The position numbers and the translations under genes are program-made. 64,000 bases of DNA from Polyodon spathula (taxonomy: Eukaryota; Chordata; Actinopteri; Acipenseriformes; Polyodontidae), in NCBI RefSeq assembly GCF_017654505.1, contig NC_054565.1, positions 7,006,832 through 7,070,831 on the forward strand, in the 5' to 3' direction. The notes beneath the pieces were generated by a model, which was not told the origin of the DNA, ran no database searches, and saw only the letters and a list, made by a program, of their open reading frames with translations. Below, piece by piece: positions 49,446 to 58,092 of this stretch (positions within the stretch are counted from its first letter, which is position 1; every line of letters starts with the position of its first letter).

Positions 49446-52400
49446 GTACTGTTGTAGCACACTCGCTCGCTCACACACACACACACATTGGAGGGGGAAT
49501 ATTTATTAAATGATGTGAAATTTACTAGGGTGTAAATATGTGTGTGTATGAACCCCTGTCCCTTTGGGGGTTGCTGTGGCTGTTCGGAAGGCTCTCAGCT
49601 CATCCCACATCTGCTCAGTAGATGCTTGTCGCCACGGTGAACGGATTCAGTCTACAGGTGTGCGTGTGCAAAACACCATATACCTTGTTATAGAAGACAA
49701 CAGCTGAATGCTCTGCTCCTCAACTGGGGAGAGAGATTAAGAGAGGGGGGGAGGAGAGAGGGAAGAGGGAGAGAGACAGGAGGAAGAGAGAAAATGAGGG
49801 AGAGAGAAGGAATGGAGAGAGATGGGGAGAGAAGGAGGAGGAATGAAAGGGGAGAGAGGGTGGAGAAGAGAGAGGGGAGTGAAAGATAGGGAAGAGCAAG
49901 AATGGGTCGAAAGGAGAGCTGGAGAGAGAAAGAGGTTATAGACAAGCCATGAGCTCCTGGGTTCATAATGGATATTCCTTGCTGGCTTCAATCTTCATTG
50001 TGTCGAAATGTATCGATCTGACTCATCTAGCAGCTTCAGTCCTGCTCCCTGAAATACAAGTGCGGTGAAAAGTGAGTTGAATTGATACAAGTAAGTGAGA
50101 TTGAGGGAATTGTCTGCAGTTTAACTGTCGATCAGCAGATTACAATGCAGATGTAAAAAAAAACCCATTGCCCATGCAATCACGGTGAGCCCCAATTACA
50201 GTTTCATTGTAGTTTGTATTGAAGTGCATCTTCAGTGCATGTCCCCGTTTCACAGCAGCAGCAGAGTGTGCAGCCCAGACAGATAACACACAGAGCAGAA
50301 ACGACATGCTGTGCCCTCTTAGAAAAGTGTCCTATTGTAAAAGCATAGCACAGTGCATTGTGAGAGCAATTACGCATAGGCAAGCATTGTAAAGCCAAGA
50401 GAGGTGTGATAAAGCCTATTGAAAAACATGGCAAGCGAAATGTATGGGGAAACTGAGAAAGGACTGTACACAAATGAGTGTGATAAACTGTAATGAGTGT
50501 CATTTCAAAGTGTTTAATATAATGGAAGCCAACCAATAAAATAACTACCCTGGCTCACTTGCACTCTGAGATCAAACATTACCAGCATAGAAAATACTAA
50601 AGTATTTCGTTGATTTTAGTCTTTCTAAGCACAGCACAATGGAGGGTTTGACATCCACATTTCCGAATAGATGACTGTGGAAGGACAGCGGGGGGAATAG
50701 CACAGCCAGGAGAGTGCAGCTTTAAAGCACGATGCGGCGCAGTCTTCTATACAAACTGCACAAACAAAGCAACTTGAGCAGCATGTGCTAACGTGGTGGC
50801 AGACCAGAGCCAGCTTTATAACATTCAAGCAATGCATTGGGAAAACGTTTTTCCTCTTGAAAGAACAGCCTGTCCTCTTGCAAGCAACACGAAAACACCT
50901 GTTTATTATTCCTAGCATCATTTTTATTAAGGGGGGGCCGGGGGGGTAAGTTGGTTTCTTTGTCTTTTTGTAAATAGCAGAAGTCCTTACGTGTCAGGTT
51001 TGTATGAACCACAGGTATGGGATCAGGTGGTGAGGATGCAGTTGATTTCATAACACAGTCGCTTCTGGGTTTTGTTTTGTTTTGTTTTGTTTTTTTTATC
51101 AACAGTAAGAAGTAATACAACTGTCCTTGAGAGGGACGAAACAAAATAAGCATGTCTCATTCGCTCATCAGAGGATCAGAAGATGAATGTCCCCCCAGAA
51201 CTTTTTGCCCCCAGAGCTCTTTGTCCACAAGCTATTTCCCCCCAGAGCTTTTTGCCCTCTCTCGAGCTCCCCCCCCCCCCCCCCCCCCTCTTTGCCCCCG
51301 AGCTTCCCCCCCCCCCCCCCCCTGCATTTCTCTGCAGCCCTGCACAGTTTGCTTGTATCAGGGAATCGAAGACAGTGAGAGCTGGCAGGAGGAGGGGATC
51401 CTGCGCAGGCAGCTCATTTATCACTGTCTCGGCCTCCAGGAGAGAGATGTTAACTAGCTGCTAAATGAAACTCCGGAGTCAAACGCTGCCTCTCCTCACC
51501 TGAGGAGGTGTTAATAAATGAGATAAACATCACGCAGGCGCTGCTTTGCTACTCCAGGGCAACTTCATCAGCGGCCTTGCCTGGTGGTTGACTAACCCCA
51601 CTCTCTGGCTCTCTGATCATAGGAGTTTTTTTTGTTTCTAGATGATTATTGATGGATCCCTTAATTGAAGTGGGACCACAGTAGTTCTTTATTCCCCGCG
51701 TTTCCTTCCGCGCCACGAACCCAGTCTGTAAACCTCGATCTCATCTCGTTCCCGGTATCAAACAGGAGCCGCAGCCGGTCCCACCTGCAGTCAAAAACGG
51801 GGGCATTAATAATACACACAAAAATATAGTACAAAAATAAACTGAACAAAATGAATGTTTTTATTCATTGAGACAGAAGTGTCCTGGCTGTCTTTTTAAC
51901 ACACAAGACCACACGACTATCAAATCATTCCCATTCATCCAGTCTGGGCACTGGAAACGGCTCCACTGTGATGATAAAGCCACTGTGTGGAGGAGTGAGG
52001 GGAGCGTCCGGCAGCGAAGCCTCTTTTGTGACCGCATGTGTTGCCCTCTCCTCCTCCTCCTCCTCAGGTTCCCTCGGACGATTGGGGTGGGGGGTACCCC
52101 GCGGGGGCCAAGCTGGGGGGGGAGATCCCGTGCCGGCGCATGCGGAGCGGCAGCTACATCAAAGCCATGGGAGACGACGACAGCGGGGACTCTGAGGCAA
52201 GCCCCAAACCCTCCCCCAAGACCGGGGCGAGCGTGCAGAGAGAGGCCTTCCGACGCTCCGTCAGTATGGACTACCGCAGCCCCTCCAGCAAGTGAGTGTC
52301 CTCGGAGAGAGCCACGGGACCACGGCCATCCAGACTGAGAAACGGGGTGGCTGTGCCCCTCTGCCTTTAAGAGCGATCCCCAGTAAAGATACCAAGCAAG

Positions 52401-55400
52401 ATACAAACTACCCAGAAATGTCAGTCCGGTAGTCTTGTGTCATTCGTCTGAAGTCAGTATTTGCTTCAGATGAACTGCTTGAAAAACGTCTCTTGCAATG
52501 AGTTGCTTGCCTGGTTTGTGGTTCTGGGAAGAGAGCAGACACGTGGTGGTGCATGACACAGAATCCAATCTATTTAGCACTACTAACATCTATAACAGAA
52601 CCTAACAGAACAGAACAGAACAGAAGGGGGGTTTATACCTGCTTTAATGTGTGCAAACTCAAGCAGGCATCACACCTTGACTGCACTTGACCTGCATCCA
52701 AAACTCTGAAACCTTTAAAAAAAAAAAACAATGAAATCACTAGAGTAGCAGAAACTGTGTTTAGTTATTTAGCTGAGATGCTTGCCCTTGTGCTGTGATG
52801 TGCGATTGACTGCCCCCCCTCCCCCTCCTCTCCAGCTACTCCTCCTGTAAGCAGTGCTCGGACTACCCCAGCTGCACCACGCCCAAGGTCAACTTGAGGA
52901 CACGCAGCTACAGCCGCTCCCTGACCGCCACGCAGGTACGGAAGCTGCACGTGTGTGAGTTTGTGTTCCGCTCGGGGAGGCTCTGATGCAGTTCGAGGGG
53001 ATGTGTGACTCTGTGTGTTTGTGTTCAGCTCGGGGAGGCTCTGATGCAGTTCGAGGGGATGTGTGTCTGTGTGTTTGTGTTCAGCTCAGAGAGGCTCTGA
53101 TGCAGTTCGAGGGGATGTGTGTCTGTGTGTTTGTGTTCAGCTCGGGGAGGCTCTGATGCAGTTCGAGGGGATGTGTGTCTGTGTGTTTGTGTTCAGCTCG
53201 GGGAGGCTCTGATGCAGTTCGAGGGGATTTGTGTCTGTGTGTTTGTGTTCAGCTCGGAGAGGCTCTGATGCAGTTCGAGGGGATGTGTGTCTGTGTGTTT
53301 GTGTTCAGCTCGGAGGAGGCTCTGATGCAGTTCGAGGGGATGTGTGTCTGTGTGTTTGTGTTCAGCTCGGAGAGGCTCTGATGCAGTTCGAGGGGATGTG
53401 TGTCTGTGTGTTTGTGTTCAGCTCGGAGAGGCTCTGATGCAGTTCGAGGGGATGTGTGTCTGTGTGTTTGTGTTCAGCTCGGGGAGGCTCTGATGCAGTT
53501 CGAGGGGATGTGTGTCTGTGTGTTTGTGTTCAGCTCGGAGAGGCTCTGATGCAGTTCGAGGGGATGTGTGTCTGTGTGTTTGTGTTCAGCTCGGGGAGGC
53601 TCTGATGCAGTTCGAGGCTCTGATGCAGTTCGAGGGGATGTGTGTCTGTGTGTTTGTGTTCAGCTCGGGGAGGCTCTGATGCAGTTCGAGGGGATGTGTG
53701 TCTGTGTGTTTGTGTTCAGCTCGGAGAGGCTCTGATGCAGTTCGAGGGGATTCGCTCGGAGAGGCTCTGATGCAGTTTCGAGGGGATGTGTCTGTGTGTT
53801 TGTGTTCAGCTCGGAGAGGCTCTGATGCAGTTCGAGGGGATGTGTGTCTGTGTGTTTGTGTTCAGCTCGGGGAGGCTCTGATGCAGTTCGAGGGGATGTG
53901 TGTCTGTGTGTTTGTGTTCAGCTCGGGGAGGCTCTGATGCAGTTCGAGGGGATGTGTGTCTGTGTGTTTGTGTTCAGCTCGGAGAGGCTCTGATGCAGTT
54001 CGAGGGGATGTGTGTCTGTGTGTTTGTGTTCAGCTCGGGGAGGCTCTGATGCAGTTCGAGGGGATGTGTGTCTGTGTGTTTGTGTTCAGCTCGGGGAGGC
54101 TCTGATGCAGCGGCAGTTCGAGGGGATGTGTGACTCTGTTTATGGGGAGACCGAGTCGCAGGCTGTGGATGCTCTGGACCTGCCCGGCTGCTTCCGCACT
54201 CGCAGTCCCAGCTACGTCCGCGCCATCCAGGCCGGGGTCTCCCAGGACGACGACTGCCTGTCTGTCTTCAGCCTGTCCAACTCGCAGGGCCACGGCAAGA
54301 CAGGCAACTGTGAGTGCACCCGTCTGTACGTCTGTCTGTCTCTCTGCCTGTCCATGTTCAGCCTGTCCATCCCGCAGGGCCACTGCAAGGCAGTAAGTGC
54401 ACCCGTCCGTGTGTCTGTCAGACTGTTCCATTATTTAGAAATACAGTCCTCTTATGTACAGTACTGTAGAAATAAATTGCAACGCATATTTTAAACACAT
54501 TTATATGTAAGCTATTCAGTTGTAGAATGGACTATTACTGTACATGTTTGCATGCATGTGTGTCACAGTACCCAAGTTTCTCAATTGTATAATGGACCAT
54601 ATATTGTACATTATTTATATTGCTTTTCACACAATACCATCCATCACATCACAAGATACTAAGTTGTAAAGTTACTGATTTTGTCATTAACAATAAAATA
54701 AGCCTGTGTAGCTAAGTTTTTCCTGCTGTTCTTCTGCCCCCCCCCTCCCCCCAAAGTGTTCCCGTACCGCAAGCACCCCCCTCCACTCCCCCCTCGAATC
54801 TCCAAACCCATGATCTCCATCACAGCCCAGAGCAGCACAGAGTCCCAGCAGGACAGCTACCCGCCAGGCCATCCCAAACCCCAACCCCACAGCAACTCAA
54901 CGGAGAGCCTGGACGTGGGGCGCACCTCCCGAACCGCGGGCCGGGGCAGCAAACTGCACAGCAACTCAGCGGACAACCTTCTGGAGGGGGGCAGGGACTA
55001 CCAGGGGACCCCCTCCTCCGGGCGCCCCAAACCACCGCACAGCAGCTCCGCGGACAGCGTGCTGGACAGGGCTTCAGCCACCCCCAAAAACAACAGCCTG
55101 AAGACGGCCGGAAGCCAGGAGCACAAGTCTGAGAGCAGGGGGAGGAAGTGGAGGCCGTCCATCGCAGTGCAGGTCAGTCTCAGTCCCAGCGCTGTACCCC
55201 TCAAGTTGTGTAGCTGCTCTGGGCTTTGTGCTGAGTGTGTTTCATTGTGTCTCTGTGCAGGTGGACAGCTCAGACTCTGACTCGGAAAGCAAAGCCCTCA
55301 GGGAGTTCCACTCCATCGGGGTGCAGGTGGAGGAGGACAGAAGGTGAGCCTGCTGCTGATTCAGCACCACATAACAGTTACAGAGGAAACCATGCGAATG

Positions 55401-57559
55401 GATGTGGGTACATTCTAACCCTTTCGTGCATGGCCATCTCGGATAAGAAAAACTCTCTTCTAGTCTTTATATGAGGGCATGTGGAAGACTCAGATGCATG
55501 ACCGCCTCATGCAGTCTTTCCCCATATAAACAATGAAAAAAAACATTTTCAATGACAAGATTTAGTATGTGTTCAAAATTACTGTTTTCAGTGTTTCATG
55601 CATGTGAAAATTCTCCCCTCAGACGGGCGCGGTTCAAGCGCTCAAACAGCGTGACGGCGAGCGTGCAGGCAGATCTGGGGTGCGAGGGCGTGGCCACGGA
55701 GGACAAGGGGCTGCAGTTCGGACACTCCTTCCAGCGCCACTCCTCCGAGCCCGAGTCCAGGGGTCAGTACGGCGTGTACCGGACCGTCCACACGCAGGGC
55801 GAGTGGTCGTACCACGAGGGCTGGCAGCCCCTGGAGAGCGGCTGGAGCGAGGGGCCCCCCAGCCGGCCGGACGCGGAGCACTTTCTGAAGAGGCTGCAGG
55901 CAGAGGTGGAGCGGATGGAGGGATGGTGCCAGGCCATGGAGAGAGAGGTGGAGGAGAGCGACCTGGGGGAGGAGGGTGAGTGGAGGCGCCGCCTCTGGGT
56001 TTCCCCGATTTGAATGGGTGGATGTTTTCATTTAGTTAATTTTATTTTTTTATGCATTCCCCCTCATGCCCTGGGTCCACAGTGTGCACAGCTGAAGAAG
56101 GGCTTTTGTCCGAAATCAACCTGAAATATATATTTTATTTTTTTTATTTTTTTACACTGCAGTTAAATTACATTGCATCCTACACAGTCAGCACCCTAGA
56201 CTTTCTAGAGACATTCTCAAAGCTGTTTGCTCCAAATGGGGCACCATGTTGTCTGAAAGGAGAAAAACAGCCCCTGTTGATGAGCTTGTGTATGAGCGCT
56301 TACAGCAGAGTCCACTGAGACAGAGTTCACTGATGCTGTCTGTGTGTCTGCAGTTGTTGAGCTGGTCCGCTGTGCGGTGGGCAGTGCCCAGCTGCTGATG
56401 ACTCAGAAGATTCAGCAGTTTTTCAGACTGTGCAAGCAGAGCTTGGTAAGCTAATAATAGTAATAATATTTCATTCTGTACCATTAACAGCGGAACGCTG
56501 GCTAGAGTAAACAGACTGGTTATACTGCAAGCACCATTGTCTAAAGTTTTATTCAGTCTTTGGAGAGAAAAACATCTCTAACTCGCCTCTTTGCCGTCTT
56601 TCTATGTGTGTGTGTGTGTCTCTCTCTGTCTCTGTTTCTCTGTCCCCTGGTCCCCAGGACCCCTCTGCGTACCCCCAGCCCACTCCTCAGGACCTGGCTG
56701 GGCTCTGGGATCTGCTGCAGCTCTCTATCAAGGACGTGAGGCTCAAATTCCAGGAGCTTCAGAGACTGAAGGACAGAGGCTGGAAAATCCCAGAGAGGAA
56801 GGTGAGGACTGGGAGAGGAATCGGAGAGAAAACAGAGAGGAAAAAGAGAGGGATCAGAGATAAAATGGCCAGGAATCTGTGAAAAAAATCTGCAGTATTG
56901 TATTAAGATGAAAACAGAGAATTAAGCGTTCATATTAAAAAAAATTGTTAAAAACGTATTATACCAAATTCATTTAAAAATGACTAAGCTCTCCCCCCTA
57001 ACCCTAACCATAACCCTCTCCTCCCTAACCCTAACCATCCCTCTCCTCCCCCCCCCTCTCCCTCCCCCTCTCTCTCCCTCCCTCCCCCCCTTTCTCTCCC
57101 CCTCTCCCTGTGAGGGGGTGAGGGGGAGGTCCCCCTCCACTCCCACACCCCCCTCTCTCCCCCCCACACTCCCACACTCCCTCTCTCCCCCTCCACTCCC
57201 ACACCCCCTCTCTCTCCCCCTCCACTCCCACACTCCCTCTCCAGGAGGATAAGAAGATTCCTTCTCTGTTACCAAAGAAGTCTGCAGGTGGTGTGAGCGG
57301 CAGTGCTGTCCCGAGTGTCAGTCTCAGCAGCTCGCTCAGTCTGGGAAGCCTCAACATGGGAGGCAGCCTGGGGTCCCGGGCGGGGAAGGTGCTGCTTCCC
57401 CGGGACCGATCCCTGGACCTGGTAGGGGACCGGCAGAGGCAGGATGCCAGTCGGAGGCTACTAGCAGGCAAGCGCACTGCGTCCTTCCGGCAAAACTCAG
57501 CCACCGAAAGCGCTGACAGCATCGAGATCTACATCCCTGAGGCCCAGACCAGGCTGTGA
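48459..57559 (+). CDS. dlgap3: DLG-associated protein 3 (SAPAP3/GKAP3), complete ten-exon coding gene
   Basis: Postsynaptic-density scaffold that links PSD-95-family guanylate-kinase domains to SHANK proteins at excitatory synapses. Joining 48459-49445, 52068-52291, 52836-52935, 54090-54309, 54757-55172, 55261-55343, 55623-55975, 56354-56445, 56658-56801 and 57245-57559 gives 2934 bases, 977 residues plus stop, close to the mammalian length (about 980). All nine introns are GT-AG and every split codon joins. Visible parts: the LPPTLLDQFEKQLP and RIRHLVNSVQ blocks (about 105-152), GK-binding-type motifs RMRSGSYIKAM (exon 2) and RTRSPSYVRAI (exon 4), three VQV/VQA motifs resembling dynein-light-chain sites (about 645-694), a helical GH1 region (about 770-873), and C-terminal QTRL, the SHANK PDZ ligand. 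The paralogue choice (3, not 1, 2 or 4) rests on exon 1 and the WWSSDDNL, YHLLQVP and GVQVEED segments and on the linked connexin. Confidence 0.96.
49731..49935. repeat. Polypurine tract in dlgap3 intron 1
   Basis: About 200 bases of GAGAGG-type purine sequence with few pyrimidines; potential triplex former. Open frames on the other strand (Ser/Leu/Pro-rich) are composition artefacts. Confidence 0.85.
50328..50460. repeat. Dispersed 'GTAAAGCATGG' repeat in dlgap3 intron 1
   Basis: Contains TTGTAAAAGCATAGCACAGT, CATAGGCAAGCATTGTAAAG, AGAGAGGTGTGATAAAGCC and AAAAACATGGCAAGC, in the same order as the other copies. Confidence 0.55.
51190..51322. repeat. Degenerate AGCTTTTTGCCCCC repeat with two pure C runs
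   Basis: Several diverged copies of CCCCCAGAGCTTTTTGCC lead into C20 (51269-51288) and C17 (51306-51322) in dlgap3 intron 1. The opposite strand has long G runs. Confidence 0.8.
52068..52291 (+). CDS. dlgap3: dlgap3 coding exon 2
   Basis: The acceptor is TCCTCCTCAG, ending at 52067. The exon begins VPSDDWGGGYP and includes the GK-binding-type motif RMRSGSYIKAMGDDD. It ends two bases into a codon at AGCAA|GTGAGT. The 224-base length fits the phase of exon 3. Confidence 0.93.
52836..52935 (+). CDS. dlgap3: dlgap3 coding exon 3
   Basis: A 100-base exon after CTCTCCAG. One base completes an Asn codon from exon 2, then 33 codons follow, including a cysteine-rich CKQCSDYPSC and RSYSRSLTATQ. The latter matches the YSRSLTTGQ of mammalian DLGAP3. 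The donor is CGCAG|GTACGG. Confidence 0.9.
52971..54089 (+). repeat. 56-bp tandem array in dlgap3 intron 3, derived from the exon 4 acceptor and 5' end
   Basis: Twenty head-to-tail copies start at 52971, 53029, 53085, 53141, 53197, 53253, 53309, 53366, 53422, 53478, 53534, 53590, 53664, 53720, 53755, 53810, 53866, 53922, 53978 and 54034. Exon 4 itself (54090) is the 21st. Each unit begins with the exon 4 start (CTCGGGGAGGCTCTGATGCA), continues through the exon to about GATGTGTG, then joins the intron end GTGTTTGTGTTCAG. Eighteen copies keep TTCAG|CTC; the copies at 52971 (TTCCG) and 53755 (ATTCG) do not. The copy at 53755 is preceded by a deletion, and the copy at 53590 has an 18-base internal duplication. 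Confidence 0.95.
54090..54309 (+). CDS. dlgap3: dlgap3 coding exon 4
   Basis: Encodes LGEALMQRQFEGMCDSVYG and then ESQAVDALDLPGCFR, the GK-binding-type RTRSPSYVRAIQ, and the acidic QDDDCL. The start at 54090 (after GTGTTCAG) is chosen because LGEALMQ aligns with LSDELNQ of mammals and follows exon 3 in phase 0. Its first 21 bases and its acceptor are repeated about 20 times in intron 3. Relative to those copies the exon has an extra CGGCAG (codons RQ). It ends one base into a codon at AACT|GTGAGT. Confidence 0.92.
54338..54415 (+). repeat. Single tandem duplicate of the exon 4 3' end and donor, in intron 4
   Basis: The stretch TTCAGCCTGTCCATCCCGCA, then GGGCCACTGCAAGGCAGTAAG and TGCACCCGTC, repeats the end of exon 4 and its donor (TTCAGCCTGTCCAACTCGCA, then GGGCCACGGCAAGACAGGCA and the donor GTGAGTGCACCCGTC) with a few changes. 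It therefore carries a second donor (GTAAGT at 54393) and a pyrimidine-rich TTCAG acceptor-like site at 54361. Confidence 0.8.
54757..55172 (+). CDS. dlgap3: dlgap3 coding exon 5
   Basis: Begins with the split codon for Leu, then FPYRKHPPPLPPR (proline-rich), ISITAQSSTES, three copies of an HSxSADxL-like motif, and RGRKWRPSIAVQ. The last matches the KWRPSIGVQ segment of mammals. Its acceptor follows an almost pure C tract (CCAAAG). It ends in phase 0 at GTGCAG|GTCAGT. Confidence 0.92.
55261..55343 (+). CDS. dlgap3: dlgap3 coding exon 6
   Basis: An 83-base exon coding an acidic serine stretch (SSDSDSES) and then EFHSIGVQVEEDR, nearly identical to mammalian DLGAP3. The preceding intron is only 88 bases. 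It ends with AG of an Arg codon at GAAG|GTGAGC. Confidence 0.93.
55414..55612. mobile_element. MITE with TTAACCC-type inverted ends, in dlgap3 intron 6
   Basis: About 200 bases from CTAACCCTTTCGTGCATGG to CATGCATGTGAAAATT. The ends are imperfect inverted repeats, and the interior aligns with the element at 19643-19874 (shared CTCTTCT, GTGGAAGAC, CATGA, CCCCATATA). The TTAA-like edges and CCCTTT ends recall non-autonomous piggyBac elements, but this class is inferred. It fills most of the 279-base intron and ends 10 bases before the exon 7 acceptor AG. Confidence 0.6.
55623..55975 (+). CDS. dlgap3: dlgap3 coding exon 7
   Basis: Encodes RRARFKRSNSVTASVQADL, then TEDKGLQFGHSFQRHSSEP, YRTVHTQGEWSYHEG, and the start of the helical C-terminal region (KRLQAEVERMEGWCQAMERE). 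A proline-rich insert present in mammals is much shorter here. The acceptor sits 10 bases after a MITE end. Confidence 0.93.
56354..56445 (+). CDS. dlgap3: dlgap3 coding exon 8
   Basis: A 92-base exon for VVELVRCAVGSAQLLMTQ and KIQQFFRLCKQSL, a highly conserved helix of the GKAP homology (GH1) domain. Acceptor GTCTGCAG, donor CTTG|GTAAGC. Confidence 0.93.
56658..56801 (+). CDS. dlgap3: dlgap3 coding exon 9
   Basis: Exactly 48 codons: DPSAYPQPTPQDLAGLWDLL, then QLSIKDVRLKFQELQRLK and GWKIPERK. These match the DLAGFWDLLQLSIEDV segment of mammals and complete the GH1 domain. Acceptor TCCCCAG, donor AAG|GTGAGG. Confidence 0.93.
56995..57243. repeat. Telomere-like CCCTAA words and C-rich tract in dlgap3 intron 9
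   Basis: CCCTAACCCTAACCATAACC and CCCTAACCCTAACCATCCC resemble the vertebrate telomere repeat. A C/T-rich stretch then runs up to the exon 10 acceptor and includes diverged copies of CTCTCCCCCTCCACTCCCAC. It is not coding. Confidence 0.75.
57245..57559 (+). CDS. dlgap3: dlgap3 coding exon 10 and stop
   Basis: Starts EDKKIP, then a Ser/Gly-rich stretch (about residues 886-924) far longer than the roughly 9-residue spacer of mammals, then RDRSLD, RQRQDASRRLLAGKR, ASFRQNSATESADSIEIYIP and EAQTRL. The final QTRL is the class I PDZ ligand for SHANK. TGA at 57557-57559. Confidence 0.95.
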   Translation, partial: EDKKIPSLLPKKSAGGVSGSAVPSVSLSSSLSLGSLNMGGSLGSRAGKVLLPRDRSLDLVGDRQRQDASRRLLAGKRTASFRQNSATESADSIEIYIPEAQTRL

Positions 57560-57741
57560 ACCACGGAGCCACGAAGCCAGCCCAGCATCGACACGCTCTC
57601 TCTCTCCCTCTCTCCCGCAGCCAACCAGCCTGCCCAGCTCGCTTTCACATTTCATTTCATTCCGTGGTTTATTTTATTGTAATTACGCCAGTGCAAAAAT
57701 GTTATCTCATTTCTTTTAATTATTTTTTTTGTTTCAAAACA

Positions 57742-57747
57742 AATAAA
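57742..57747 (+). terminator. dlgap3: Candidate poly(A) signal of dlgap3
   Basis: First AATAAA after the stop codon, about 185 bases downstream and followed by a TG/T-rich stretch. A second AATAAA at 57946-57951 is possible, so the true 3' end is not fixed. Confidence 0.4.
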
Positions 57748-58023
57748 TAATGGTTTGCTCCATTGAAAGCTTAGGAAATTGGTCCATTCACAGTTGCAAC
57801 ACAACTTACAGAGCAGTGAGCTGGGAGCTCAACCACGTTACTCCTGCTCCCCCTGCTGGACATCCCAGCAATGGACTTGCTACTGCATCAAGCTGCTAAA
57901 ACTGTACTGGACCTCTGGACAGCAGAGTACTAGAGCCAGGGTACTAATAAATCTTCATATTTCAAAATGGAAGTATATTTTATTACAAATGACCGGCAAT
58001 ATATAATATATTTATATCTATAG

Positions 58024-58024
<1 letters not shown>

Positions 58025-58090
<66 letters not shown>
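58025..58090. repeat. (TA)n microsatellite, 33 units
   Basis: Pure TA tract about 470 bases after the dlgap3 stop, possibly within a long 3' UTR. Confidence 0.95.

Positions 58091-58092
<2 letters not shown>

Noticed and set aside
49688..49966. Ser/Leu/Pro-rich 92-codon minus frame
   Set aside because: Composition artefact of the polypurine tract in dlgap3 intron 1.
53175..54130. Short plus-strand frames MSVCLCSARGGSDAV and similar
   Set aside because: Products of the 56-bp intronic array; the real coding sequence starts only at 54090.
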